Origin: Pseudodesulfovibrio sp.
GTDB lineage: Bacteria > Desulfobacterota > Desulfovibrionia > Desulfovibrionales > Desulfovibrionaceae
Reading direction: 5' to 3'
DNA: 64,000 nt
Assembly (NCBI GenBank): GCA_016744135.1
Contig: JADGEX010000002.1
Coordinates: forward strand, 1 to 64,000
Positions 25,501-34,247 of this stretch are shown piece after piece (positions within the stretch are counted from its first letter, which is position 1; each line of letters begins with the position of its first letter). The notes below the pieces were generated by a model, which saw nothing but the letters and a program-made list of their open reading frames with translations, had not been told where the DNA came from and made no database searches. Position numbers and translations under genes: made by a program.

Positions 25501-26520
25501 TCAGTTGGAACTTTTTTGAGGGTAAAAAAGTTCCGATAGGGTGGATATGGGCGTAGTCGTCCCATTTTTATTCATGATCAAGTACCTTCCACGCTTGTTG
25601 GAAATTTTAGTTGGTTTGTCACTATATTTCCCTGGAAAATTTCCGGTTTCGGCATTTAAGATGAGTTTATTGGCCTGTGCAATAAGATCTTTGTACCGTT
25701 GCTTGAGTTCTTTCGGCTTGTTAATTTTTGGGGAAAAAAGTTGTATAATCGCTTGGTCCGTGGGTACTTTTTTTATGCTTAAATCATATGCCTTACGTGC
25801 CATTTTGAAAGAGTCTGGCATTATCTTGCCGTCAAGCAAGAAGGCTGCCCAAGAGTACTTGAATCCTTCTTTGTTTAGTGGTTTTTTGTTGAAGTTGATT
25901 TGTTTTAAAGAGTTCTTGAAAATATATTCAAGGTCCTCTCTTGATACTGCATTTTTGTTGATGAGCATCACGTCTAGGTGACTTTCAATACTTTGATGCA
26001 AGAAAAAATTGATATATTCTTCGACGTCAGGCTTTCTACCGTATTTTTGGATAAATGCATGCTTTTGGAGATGCATGAACCCTCCCAAATGGTCATAGCC
26101 AGAAAAGAGTGCTCCTAACTCACCAGCATCGGCTTCTTCATAGAGCCACTTAAGTCGCCAACAAACATGTTTGAATCGACTTCGTTCTGTGTCTTGAAAA
26201 AGAGGGTATAACTTCGAAATGACGTCATAAAAAGTCATGTTGTTTTCTTCTATTATGACCGAATTAAGTTCTTCACGAGAGAAGTTACTATAGAACCAAT
26301 CGAAATAGAGATCCGTTAATTGCTTGTTCTTGGGACTGATGCCTCCGCAGACGGCAGGGAAAGGAGGATTCGCATTGTTATCACTTCTCTCTCGAATGAT
26401 TCGGCAAACATTTTGATAGCGTTTGCTCCTTCTGAGGAATTCCCACCAGTAGTAATATGCTTGTACTTTAGCGTAGCTGAGATCCGTGATCTTGGGTTTC
26501 TTTTTCAAATCCAGCTTCAT
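25501..26520 (-). CDS. Hypothetical protein coupled to the integrase gene
   Basis: The 339-residue protein begins with a motif AYYYWWEFLRRSKRYQ (about residues 21-36), similar to the W-EFLRR pattern I recall from DUF6499-type putative regulators near integrases. The remainder is unrecognised and slightly basic. Its start lies 3 bases after the integrase stop codon, with GAGG upstream, so the two are co-translated or at least co-transcribed. Role unknown; a regulatory function is a guess. Confidence 0.55.
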   Translation of the reverse strand: MKLDLKKKPKITDLSYAKVQAYYYWWEFLRRSKRYQNVCRIIRERSDNNANPPFPAVCGGISPKNKQLTDLYFDWFYSNFSREELNSVIIEENNMTFYDVISKLYPLFQDTERSRFKHVCWRLKWLYEEADAGELGALFSGYDHLGGFMHLQKHAFIQKYGRKPDVEEYINFFLHQSIESHLDVMLINKNAVSREDLEYIFKNSLKQINFNKKPLNKEGFKYSWAAFLLDGKIMPDSFKMARKAYDLSIKKVPTDQAIIQLFSPKINKPKELKQRYKDLIAQANKLILNAETGNFPGKYSDKPTKISNKRGRYLIMNKNGTTTPISTLSELFYPQKSSN

Positions 26521-26523
26521 GGC

Positions 26524-27735
26524 CTAGCCTCTTGTTGTGTTGTTTATGGGGATGATTTTTGTTTCTTTACTGATCTTCAAGGCTGTTTCTAGGGATTTGA
26601 CTGCTTTAACTTTCGTCTCATCAATTGCATGGGCATATCTCCCGGCCATTTGAAGGGTGCTCCATCCAAATATTGCTTGAAGCGATCGGATGTCCACGCC
26701 AGCAGAGAGCATCATTGATGCGCTTGTGTGGCGAAGGCTATGGAACACTATTCTGTCGCGTCGATCCTTTCTGCCTTTGTTGAGTTCCAAGTCGTCTACC
26801 GCTTTACGGAATGCCCAGGGGGCTTCTTTCCAAGGTTCGTTTTTTCGGTTTGTGAAAATGGTGGAGTGTGCTTCTCCCTGGGGTTTGCTCTTTAGGATTT
26901 CTTTGAGAGGAGCTGCAAGGGGGACGGTTCGCGGTTTGCTTGTCTTCGTGTGGATAAGCCGGAGGGTATCGCCTTCGAGGTCCACTCCTGCCCAAGTAAG
27001 CGAAGAGAGTTCTCCCAATCTGGCACCAGTGTAGAGAGCGGCTAAAGAGAGTTCCCATGCCCGTTCGTCAAGAGTTTTAATTGCGTCGAGTAGGTTGGTA
27101 GCTTCACTAGGGGTCAAGAAACGACTTCTAGCGTTATTGACGCGTGGCATGTCAATATTTGCGGTAGGACTTTCTTGGTTAACCACGCCTCGCTTTTTTG
27201 CATGGTTCCAAACCAGTCGGAAGATCGCGAGGCTATGTTGTATAGTCCTTGGGGAGCGCCCTTTGGCAAAGAGTCGATCTTTTACCTGCTGTAAGTCTTC
27301 ACCCGTAATTGTAGCCATTGGTTTTTTGTTGAAAACGGGGGCGAGCCAGTCTCTTTTGTGGCTTTTTTCTGTTTGTATGCTTTTGGGTTTTTTCCGCTGC
27401 TTGGCTTCCGGTAAATAGTAGTTGTCGAAATAGTTTTCAAAAGAAATTGCACGAGCCTTTTTTCGTTTCTCCGCATCTCTGTTCATGTCCCTCATTTCTT
27501 TGAGGGTGCGAGGGGCAATGCCACGTCTTGCATTGTCTTTGAGTTCTCCTAGGAGTTGATATGCGTCTTCGGCTGTCTTTTTCTGTGATAACCAGCCGAA
27601 CATTTCTTCTACTTGTCTTCCATCTACTCGATAGCGGATGAAGTAGCACTCATCGAAGCGCACTCCATGTTTTCGAGTTGGATGCTTTCTGGCGCGAACT
27701 CCAGGGAATTTGGTTTTAAATTTTTGACCGCTCAT
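26524..27735 (-). CDS. Tyrosine recombinase (integrase)
   Basis: The 403-residue protein has an N-terminal SAM-like arm-binding region, a core-binding domain and a catalytic domain with the family residues Arg (TGARLGEL), Lys (HTKTSK), His-x-x-Arg (HSLRHT), His/Trp (GWSTLQ) and the nucleophilic Tyr in GRYAH. Integrases of this type insert at tRNA 3' ends, matching the tRNA-Leu site. ATG 27735 has AGGAGG upstream; the frame continues to 27822. It lies 161 bases from the right attachment site and reads into the element. Confidence 0.93.
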   Translation of the reverse strand: MSGQKFKTKFPGVRARKHPTRKHGVRFDECYFIRYRVDGRQVEEMFGWLSQKKTAEDAYQLLGELKDNARRGIAPRTLKEMRDMNRDAEKRKKARAISFENYFDNYYLPEAKQRKKPKSIQTEKSHKRDWLAPVFNKKPMATITGEDLQQVKDRLFAKGRSPRTIQHSLAIFRLVWNHAKKRGVVNQESPTANIDMPRVNNARSRFLTPSEATNLLDAIKTLDERAWELSLAALYTGARLGELSSLTWAGVDLEGDTLRLIHTKTSKPRTVPLAAPLKEILKSKPQGEAHSTIFTNRKNEPWKEAPWAFRKAVDDLELNKGRKDRRDRIVFHSLRHTSASMMLSAGVDIRSLQAIFGWSTLQMAGRYAHAIDETKVKAVKSLETALKISKETKIIPINNTTRG

Positions 27736-27895
27736 ATGTCCTCCTGCCCCACCCATGCCCCACAAAAGAGTAAGAAGTGACGAGGGGAGTTGGGTGGTAA
27801 AGTGAAGGCCAAAATGAGTCATAAACCTTTTGATGTCAAGGGTATTATAGTTTTATTTGTACTAGTGTGAAGTTGAGGGAAAAGTATAAAACTAA

Positions 27896-27952
27896 GATTC
27901 AAAATCCGCCGGCGGTAACGCTGTGGGGGTTCGAGTCCCCCCCTTGGTACCA
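27896..27952 (+). repeat. Right attachment site (attR), 57-bp direct repeat
   Basis: This copy of the tRNA-Leu 3' half is identical to 15126-15182. Because the 5' half of the tRNA is absent, it is not a functional tRNA gene. It marks the right end of the integrated element. Confidence 0.92.
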
Positions 27953-27963
27953 TAGGTAAAATG

Positions 27964-28005
27964 AGGCTTTTGTAATCACATTTTGATTGCAAAAGCCTTT
28001 TTTTT
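27964..28005 (+). terminator. Ancestral tRNA-Leu terminator displaced by the element
   Basis: The stem AGGCTTTTGTAATC/GATTGCAAAAGCCT is followed by eight T residues, 12 bases after the right attachment repeat. It probably terminated tRNA-Leu before integration. Confidence 0.75.
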
Positions 28006-28020
28006 GCGTCGATCGACGTG

Positions 28021-28788
28021 TTAGGGCGCTTGCGGGAAGTATTTTTTTTGGAGTTTGGAGTGGGCTTTTGACTTTTTGAACGCAATCAGTGTCTTGGAGA
28101 AGTTCTTGACGAATTCTTTTGTGGTATTTTTGCGGCTGAAGATGATGTATAGGCCGTCGCGTTTGACGGTAATGGTTTGATCGGGAGTAATGTTTTTGTA
28201 TTTGAGCGTGGCTGCAAGGTGGAGGCCGTTGCTATATTCCGCGACAGTCGCGTCGATTCTGCCCGCGCTGAGTTTCTTGAAGTTGGCCTTGTCGGAGTTG
28301 ACGTTTTCTACGATACAGTTGGTTTTGATGAAGTCCCAGAATTCTTTAGTGTAGCTATAGCCCGACACAACTCCTATTGTTTTTCCTTTTAAACTCTCCA
28401 GAGAGTGAATTTCTTCACCTCTTCTTGTCCATATCACCCAGGACGATTCAAAAAGTACTTCACTGGGGTAATACGCGAATGTTTGTCTGTCAGAGGTAAG
28501 GTTTGCTGAGAAGAGCCCTTCTGCGTCGCCGTGTTTGATCATCTCCATGGCCCGTCGCCATGGGAATGCACGGATGTTATCAGTAGGAACGCCCATTTGG
28601 GTGTATATGGCTTGCACCATCTCTACAGAAAAGCCGGAAATGCCGGTTGCTGTTTCAATTTGGTATGGAGGCCAAATGTCGCAAACCAGTTTGAATGGTT
28701 GTTGAGCCTCTGCATTGGTAAACAGGAGCAAGGCTGTTAATAATGCCAAGCCCAATGATGCGGTTGGTTTGTTTTTTATTTTTCTCAT
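28021..28788 (-). CDS. Periplasmic solute-binding protein (bacterial extracellular family 3)
   Basis: The 255-residue protein has a signal peptide (about residues 1-28, ending AEA) and the two-lobed solute-binding fold: KLVCDIWPPYQ, then GFSVEMVQAIYTQMG, LKGKTIGVVSGYSY and a final AHSKLQKKYF. Proteins of this family bind polar amino acids or related solutes, or serve as signal sensors. No permease or ATPase gene is adjacent, so it may be an orphan. It is transcribed towards the attR site. Confidence 0.82.
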   Translation of the reverse strand: MRKIKNKPTASLGLALLTALLLFTNAEAQQPFKLVCDIWPPYQIETATGISGFSVEMVQAIYTQMGVPTDNIRAFPWRRAMEMIKHGDAEGLFSANLTSDRQTFAYYPSEVLFESSWVIWTRRGEEIHSLESLKGKTIGVVSGYSYTKEFWDFIKTNCIVENVNSDKANFKKLSAGRIDATVAEYSNGLHLAATLKYKNITPDQTITVKRDGLYIIFSRKNTTKEFVKNFSKTLIAFKKSKAHSKLQKKYFPQAP

Positions 28789-29305
28789 TCGTTTGAATCC
28801 TTCCTGTTTATAGCATCTGGAAATGCTTATCGCAATTATACTGTAATAATACTATCTGTCCCGTTCCAATTTTTAGTTTTCCATTCCTGTACGAGTGGTT
28901 AAAATTTATTTTCATAAAATATTTTGCTTTTTGCGAACAGTAACTACGGCTGCTTTTGGGTCGTCTTTTTTAGTGTTTCTTTTTGAACGAGAGAGGTCTC
29001 AGTTCAGAACTTTGCAGAAAGGAGCTCGAGAATGGGGTTTTGTCGTGAGTTAGAAAAAATGTAGTTTCAAGATTCTTTTTGAGTGGAAATCATGTTGGCT
29101 CTTTCTTTTGAAGGAGTATGCGTATCTATCTGCTATTGTGGGGATAAGAGCGAAGGGGGCTCATGACATCTTTGAGGGTAAGCCCCATGTGGTTTTGAAG
29201 AAAAGGCGTGTTTTTTCCCATGAGATTAATCTAACCATCTAAAAATATAATAGATTGCGAACTATGTTTTTTATAAAGAGGTGGGTATCAAGTGGAGGAT
29301 TACAA
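28789..29305. other. Intergenic region upstream of the chemoreceptor gene
   Basis: This 517-base gap separates divergent genes. A TATAAT (29246-29251) could be a -10 box of the chemoreceptor promoter, but its -35 is poor. GGGGCT and AGCCCC (about 29157-29188) could form a hairpin. A 9-codon frame with GAAGGAG (29118-29147) may be a chance leader. I see no riboswitch. Confidence 0.4.
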
Positions 29306-31225
29306 ATGAAACTCAGTAAGATTGGTATTGGGCAAAGGTTGATTGCCATTTTGGCTGTACTGATGGTCATTCTGGTTACTTTTTTTCTTGTAAACGTTAA
29401 TTTGGGGACAAAGGAAATGACTTTGTCCATTGTTGAAAAGACTTTGAGTCAGAATGCACGTAGTTCAACTGACTTGGTCGATACTTGGCTTGCCGACCAG
29501 ATGTTGTTTTTAGGGCTTGCTTCAACAAATCCAATGGTGGTTGCTGCTGCAGATGGAGGCGATTGGGGCCCGGCTACGGAGTGGCTGAAGAGTGCCAAGA
29601 ACAATGATCCGATGCTGGAGTCGCTTTTTGTACATGATGCAGAAGGCAACAGCGTGGTGACAACAAATACGGGCGGTCGAGGGAAGAATTATAGAAGCCG
29701 TGGATATTACAAGGCGATCATAGGAAGTGGAGAGGATTCTTTTATTTCGGAATTGAGCCTTTCCCCTGTGAGCAAAAACCCCCGTATAGCCTTGGTTAAG
29801 GCCGTGAAAAAAGATGGCAGGACCATTGGGTATGTTGGCATGTCTGTTTTGGCTGAAGGATTTGCCAAGCATTTGCTGTCTATCAAGGTCGGTGAAAGCG
29901 GTTACTGTTTTCTTTATGATACAGCCGGACGGATTTTGGCGCACCCGGATAAAGATTTGATTTTTAAAGATTTGAGTAAATATGATTTTATTCAGGCCGG
30001 AATCCGCAAGAAAGACGGGTTTATTGAGTACGAGTGGCAAGGTGCTGTTAAGTATATGGCGTTTGGTGAGGTTAAAAAGACTGGCTGGATTGTTGCCCTT
30101 TCCGGTACACGTGCTGATTTCTTAATCGAAGCCGATGCCATGCAGATGCAGCTTTTGATTGTGGGGGTGGTCTCTTTAGTAGTCATCCTTCTTTTGACTT
30201 TCTTTATAACGCGTCGGCTTGTGACTCAACCGCTTGCAGTGATCGTGGAAAAATCCGAAGCGGTGAGTCGTGGTGATTTGTCTGTCGATCTTTCTGGTAA
30301 ATTCAGTGGCGAACTTGCTCGTTTGCGGGATGCCTTTAGTTCCATGGTCGAGAATCTGCACGAAGTGGTTGGTAATATTCATTCAGGCAGTGAAAATGTT
30401 GCTTCTGGATCAGAAGAGTTGACCGCAACGGCTGAGACCTTGGCTCAAGGGGCCAACACTCAGGCAACCGGCGTTGAACGGCTGTCGAGTTCCGTTGAAC
30501 AGATGAGTTCAAGTATTAATAACAACGCTACCAACGCTCAAGAAACAGAGTCGCTGGCTCAACAGGCTGCCAAGGATGCTCAGGCTGGTGGTGAAGCCGT
30601 TGCTCAAGCTGTCGCAGCAATGAGTGATATCGCCGAAAAGATTTCGATTATTGAAGAAATTGCTCGGCAGACCAATCTGTTGGCCTTGAATGCGGCCATT
30701 GAAGCGGCGCGTGCTGGTGAACACGGTAAGGGGTTTGCGGTTGTTGCTGCTGAAGTTCGCAAGTTGGCTGAACGGTCCGGTGTTGCCGCGAGTGAAATTA
30801 GTGAATTGTCATCTTCAAGCATGGATGTTGCTGATACTGCTGGCAAGATGCTTGAAAAGCTCGTCCCTGATATTCAAAAGACAGCCGAATTGATTCAGGA
30901 AATATCTGCGGCTACGTCAGAGCAAAATACTGGAGCTGGTGAAATTAGTACTGCCATTCAGGATTTGGATCAGGTGGTTCAGCAGAATGCTGCTGCGTCG
31001 GAGGAGACGTCTTCTACTGCTGAAGAATTATCGAGTCAGGCAATGCAGCTTCAGCAGATCGTAAGTTACTTCCAGCTGAAGGATAATCCGATCTCTTCAG
31101 GGCGGAGTCATGTTACCGCGTATGAGCAAAAACCGTCCTTGGGGAGTGCCCCTGCGGCACCGTCTACACCCTCGGCCATGCTTGAGGCTGGAGTGGAAAC
31201 CGATGAAGGATTTGAACGATTCTGA
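29306..31225 (+). CDS. Methyl-accepting chemotaxis protein with dCache-like sensor
   Basis: The 639-residue protein has a membrane segment near residues 11-34, a periplasmic double-Cache-like domain (with [10 protein letters not shown] and [17 protein letters not shown]), a second membrane segment (about 290-312), HAMP, and a cytoplasmic signalling domain whose hairpin tip is [20 protein letters not shown]. The sensor should bind an extracytoplasmic ligand and pass the signal to CheA/CheW. The C-terminus ends EGFERF, not a typical CheR pentapeptide. The start is ATG 29306 with TGGAGG 8 bases upstream, preferred to TTG 29255. It is a single-gene unit. Confidence 0.92.
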   Translation: MKLSKIGIGQRLIAILAVLMVILVTFFLVNVNLGTKEMTLSIVEKTLSQNARSSTDLVDTWLADQMLFLGLASTNPMVVAAADGGDWGPATEWLKSAKNNDPMLESLFVHDAEGNSVVTTNTGGRGKNYRSRGYYKAIIGSGEDSFISELSLSPVSKNPRIALVKAVKKDGRTIGYVGMSVLAEGFAKHLLSIKVGESGYCFLYDTAGRILAHPDKDLIFKDLSKYDFIQAGIRKKDGFIEYEWQGAVKYMAFGEVKKTGWIVALSGTRADFLIEADAMQMQLLIVGVVSLVVILLLTFFITRRLVTQPLAVIVEKSEAVSRGDLSVDLSGKFSGELARLRDAFSSMVENLHEVVGNIHSGSENVASGSEELTATAETLAQGANTQATGVERLSSSVEQMSSSINNNATNAQETESLAQQAAKDAQAGGEAVAQAVAAMSDIAEKISIIEEIARQTNLLALNAAIEAARAGEHGKGFAVVAAEVRKLAERSGVAASEISELSSSSMDVADTAGKMLEKLVPDIQKTAELIQEISAATSEQNTGAGEISTAIQDLDQVVQQNAAASEETSSTAEELSSQAMQLQQIVSYFQLKDNPISSGRSHVTAYEQKPSLGSAPAAPSTPSAMLEAGVETDEGFERF

Positions 31226-31296
31226 TTCCGTTTAAGACAAGGGATGTCGGTCGGGTGAATAAGTCTGGCCTGACCTTTCGTCTCAGAGAGTGAAAT

Positions 31297-31328
31297 GAGG
31301 CCTCAGTCAACTGACTGGGGTCTTTTCT
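31297..31328 (+). terminator. Chemoreceptor gene terminator
   Basis: The stem GAGGCCTCAGTC/GACTGGGGTCTT (allowing G-T pairs) is followed by TTCT. Confidence 0.7.
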
Positions 31329-31524
31329 ATGGGCCTAAAAAAAATGAAAGGCTCCATGGCGGTGTTTGGAGCCTTTCGGGGGAGTTCCCGACGGGGAACG
31401 TCGGGAAAACAATTTGAAAATCAGGTCCTGTATAAAGCACATATCTGGACGGTTATGACAATAGGGAATGTTCCCGTTGTGGACAGAGTCGTTGGGAGAA
31501 TATCCCGTTTGAAGAGTCGAAAAA

Positions 31525-31562
31525 AAAGCAGCCGTCCAGCTTTGTGGGCTGGGCGGCTGCTG
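31525..31562 (-). terminator. Terminator of the 85-residue protein gene
   Basis: On the minus strand AGCAGCCGCCCAGCC pairs with GCTGGACGGCTGCT and is followed by eight T residues. Confidence 0.82.
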
Positions 31563-31595
31563 AAAATCAATTTGGTATATCGAGAAATGGCCGGA

Positions 31596-31853
31596 TCAGC
31601 CCTCTTGAAGCAATTTTTTTGCGATGTCCATGTCATATAATGCCAAGGGGTTACGGTCTGTGCCGCGTTCTCTGAACATGGCGGCAGCCTGTTCGATTGC
31701 GGAGTAGGGCATCCATTTATGTTTCTCCCAAATGATGGGTTCCTTGGGGTTATAGAGTCTGAACTCGATATCGTCATTATTGGCGCGTACGTACATGCGT
31801 ACTTCGGAATGCTGGAGCGAAGGTGTATAGTAATGGCCGCGTTCGTCTTTCAT
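31596..31853 (-). CDS. Small conserved hypothetical protein
   Basis: The 85-residue soluble protein (MKDERGHYYTPSLQHSEVRM...) is unrecognised. It contains many aromatic and charged residues and no motif. TTAGGAGA upstream fits ATG 31853. It lies 9 bases after the YkgJ-like gene on the same strand and before a strong terminator, so the two are probably co-transcribed. Confidence 0.65.
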   Translation of the reverse strand: MKDERGHYYTPSLQHSEVRMYVRANNDDIEFRLYNPKEPIIWEKHKWMPYSAIEQAAAMFRERGTDRNPLALYDMDIAKKLLQEG

Positions 31854-31862
31854 AGATATCTC

Positions 31863-32531
31863 CTAACCGTTGAAACCGAAACGGATAGTTCCGCCCGCTT
31901 CGTATGTCTTTATATTCATGCCTGCGAGTAGGATGCGCAGGGGTCTGCCAAAGAAGAAGTCGTTCATTTCCGATGCCATGCCGGTTTTTTCCGGGACCAA
32001 ATGTCGTAATTCCATATCGAAGACAACCATTTCCTTGAGGGATTTGCCAGCTTCGTGGTCGCCTTCTCGAGCCGCTTTTCCCAATTGTTCCATCTCGGCG
32101 GGGGCACATCTTTTATCATGTTCAGCCATGAGCTCCAGCAGAGGGTGCCCTTTGGGCATCAGGTCTACGCGGGTCAATCTGTCTATGGTATACATGGCTC
32201 GGAGTGGTTCGATGTCCTTGCAGAAGAGTACCTCACATTCGATGGGGCGCGCCCCATAGATGCCACAGGTATTGCCTTCCGGGCTGAAATGAATGCAGGT
32301 CCACGTGCCGTCGCGTCCCTTGAGTTTGAGCATCTCGGCATCAAGGGGAGCCACTTTTTGCTTGGGTTGATCGTATACCCACTCGCCTGGCCTGAGTGCG
32401 ACTATTTCGGACAGGGCGATGGTTCCGTCCTGGATCAACGGGAGATCGGCCTTATGAAGTGCCGGGCCGCCATTTCTACAGCAGTCACCGCACCGTCGGC
32501 AGCCTGTTTCGTTTGTGTTTGATTTTTGCAA
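31863..32531 (-). CDS. YkgJ family cysteine-cluster protein
   Basis: The 222-residue protein has the Cys-rich signature CRRCGDCCRNGGPAL near the N-terminus, plus Cys residues in CIHFSPEGNTCGIYGARPIEC, the pattern of the YkgJ (Fe-S or zinc cluster) family. Members have unclear roles. The start appears to be TTG 32531, with TAGGAG about 10 bases upstream. It is divergent from dsrA; both share the 378-base gap. Confidence 0.8.
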   Translation of the reverse strand: MQKSNTNETGCRRCGDCCRNGGPALHKADLPLIQDGTIALSEIVALRPGEWVYDQPKQKVAPLDAEMLKLKGRDGTWTCIHFSPEGNTCGIYGARPIECEVLFCKDIEPLRAMYTIDRLTRVDLMPKGHPLLELMAEHDKRCAPAEMEQLGKAAREGDHEAGKSLKEMVVFDMELRHLVPEKTGMASEMNDFFFGRPLRILLAGMNIKTYEAGGTIRFGFNG

Positions 32532-32909
32532 GTTTGTGTTGCTCCTAATATCCTTTTACGGTATCGGTTGTGGCGGTCCATAACCTGTGCCATGGGACCG
32601 ATACTCCGGCTTGGCCTCAATGGCAAGCTCGAGGGATGAATCTAAACATGAGTACAGGCTGTCCGTTGGGTCCGCAGATTAAGGATTGGCAATGATTACT
32701 TGGATATTTCGGTTGACATAAAACCGGTGTGTTCAGTACATTGTCAGCCCTGCATACCTTGTGAATATAGGTGCAAAAGCCAATATTCAAGGTACTTGCG
32801 TTACGTAGGAAAGGCGCTCTGGCTTCAGGTGATCTCCATCACTGCTTGCCGGCCTGAGCGCAATAATGGTTGATGGCAACATCTTAATCAAACAATGGAG
32901 GTTAAGGGA
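32532..32909. promoter_or_regulatory. dsr upstream region with candidate promoter and dyad
   Basis: The gap between the YkgJ-like gene and dsrA has a perfect TTGACA at 32713-32718 and a weak -10 candidate TACATT at 32737-32742 (18-base spacer). A dyad TGAATAT/ATATTCA (32762-32789) lies in the expected 5' leader. The boxes suggest a strong dsr promoter but no regulator site is clear. Confidence 0.45.
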
Positions 32910-34229
32910 ATGGCGAAACACAAAACTCCTCTGTTGGATCAGCTGGAAAGCGGCCCGTGGCCCAGCTTCGTATCCGACATCAAACAGGAGGCTGCATCTC
33001 GAGCCAAGAACGAGAAGGGTCTTGACTACCAGATCCCCGTCGACTGTCCCGATGATTTGCTGGGCGTGCTCGAAATGTCCTACACCGATGGTGAAACTCA
33101 CTGGAAGCACGGCGGTATCGTCGGCGTTTTCGGTTATGGCGGCGGCGTTATTGGCCGTTACTGTGACCAGCCTGAGATGTTCCCCGGCGTAGCTCACTTC
33201 CACACCGTTCGTGTGGCTCAGCCCAACGGTAAATGGTACAGCACCAAGTTGCTGGGCGACTTGATGGACATTTGGGAACTTCGTGGTTCCGGTCTCACCA
33301 ACATGCATGGCGCCACCGGCGACATCGTGTTCTTGGGTACCACCACTCCGCAGTTGGAAGAAATTTTCTTCGAGCTGACCCACAATCTGGACATCGACCT
33401 CGGCGGTTCCGGTTCCAACTTGCGTACCCCTGCTGCTTGTATGGGTATGTCCCGTTGTGAGTATGCATGTTACGATTCTCAGGAACTGTGCTACCACCTG
33501 ACCATGGAATACCAGGATGAACTTCATCGTCCGGCATTCCCTTACAAGTTCAAGTTCAAGTTCGATGCGTGCCCCAACGGTTGCGTTGCCGCTATCGCTC
33601 GTTCTGACCTGTCCTTCATCGGTACTTGGAAAGACGACATCAAGGTCGACCAAGAAGCCGTTGCAGCGTACGTTGGCGGAGAATTCCCCCCGAATGCTGG
33701 CGCCCACGCTGGTAAAGACTGGGGCGCATTTGACATCCAGAAAGAAGTTGTCGATCTGTGTCCGTCCAAGTGCATGTCCTACGAAGGTGGCAAGCTGGCC
33801 ATCGACAACAAGGAATGCGTCCGTTGCATGCATTGCATCAACACCATGCCTCGTGCATTGAAAGTCGGTGACGAACGTGGTTGCTCCATCCTTTGTGGTG
33901 CAAAAGCCCCGATCCTCGACGGTCCCCAGATGGGTTCCCTGCTCGTGCCTTTCATGGAAGTCAACAAAGACGATGACTACCAGTCTATCAAAGATCTCAT
34001 CGAAAACGTTTGGGATTGGTGGATGGAAGAAGGCAAGAACCGTGAGCGCATTGGTGAAACCATGAAACGTCTCGGCATGGCCACATTGGTCAAGGCTGCT
34101 GGCGTTCCTGTTGACGCCCGTCAGGTTCAGGAACCTCGCCACAACCCCTACATCTTCTGGAAAGCAGAAGACGTTGAAGGTGGTTGGGATCGCGATATCA
34201 ACGATTTCCGTAAGCGTCACCAGCGCTAA
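32910..34229 (+). CDS. dsrA: Dissimilatory sulfite reductase subunit alpha
   Basis: The 439-residue protein starts MAKHKTPLLDQLESGPWPSF, nearly as in Desulfovibrio vulgaris DsrA. With DsrB it forms the heterotetramer that reduces sulfite in the cytoplasm, giving DsrC trisulfide in the full pathway. The siroheme-[4Fe-4S] Cys residues lie in CMGMSRCEYACYD and CPNGC, and a ferredoxin-like insert has CPSKC and CVRCMHCINTMP. The ATG at 32910 has GGAGG 8 bases upstream. dsrB follows after 18 bases. Codon use is highly biased, as expected for an abundant enzyme. Confidence 0.97.
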   Translation: MAKHKTPLLDQLESGPWPSFVSDIKQEAASRAKNEKGLDYQIPVDCPDDLLGVLEMSYTDGETHWKHGGIVGVFGYGGGVIGRYCDQPEMFPGVAHFHTVRVAQPNGKWYSTKLLGDLMDIWELRGSGLTNMHGATGDIVFLGTTTPQLEEIFFELTHNLDIDLGGSGSNLRTPAACMGMSRCEYACYDSQELCYHLTMEYQDELHRPAFPYKFKFKFDACPNGCVAAIARSDLSFIGTWKDDIKVDQEAVAAYVGGEFPPNAGAHAGKDWGAFDIQKEVVDLCPSKCMSYEGGKLAIDNKECVRCMHCINTMPRALKVGDERGCSILCGAKAPILDGPQMGSLLVPFMEVNKDDDYQSIKDLIENVWDWWMEEGKNRERIGETMKRLGMATLVKAAGVPVDARQVQEPRHNPYIFWKAEDVEGGWDRDINDFRKRHQR

Positions 34230-34247
34230 AAAGAGGAGTGAAATAAT

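Larger units (their letters stand above)
15183..27952. mobile_element. Integrative (probably mobilizable) element in tRNA-Leu
   Basis: The 12.77-kb element is bounded by a 57-bp duplication of the tRNA-Leu 3' end and carries a tyrosine integrase next to the right boundary. From right to left the minus strand encodes integrase, a 339-residue unknown, an excisionase-like protein, a Rep-like protein, a VirB6/TrbL-like protein and a small basic protein. The plus strand encodes a MobC-like protein and, at the left, a cargo operon with a two-component pair and a nuclease-like protein. There are no capsid, terminase or tail genes and no complete conjugation set. The left cargo is visibly richer in A and T than the flanking chromosome. 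Confidence 0.88.
31226..31595. other. Intergenic region with three or four hairpins
   Basis: This 370-base gap contains the chemoreceptor terminator (31297-31328), a hairpin pairing AAAGGCTCC with GGAGCCTTT (31345-31375), a hairpin TTCCCGAC/GTCGGGAA (31385-31408), and the terminator of the minus-strand gene at 31525-31562. A small RNA is possible but not shown. Confidence 0.45.

Noticed and set aside
15183-27952. Complete prophage
   Set aside because: No capsid, portal, terminase, tail or lysis gene is seen; integrase and excisionase alone are not enough.
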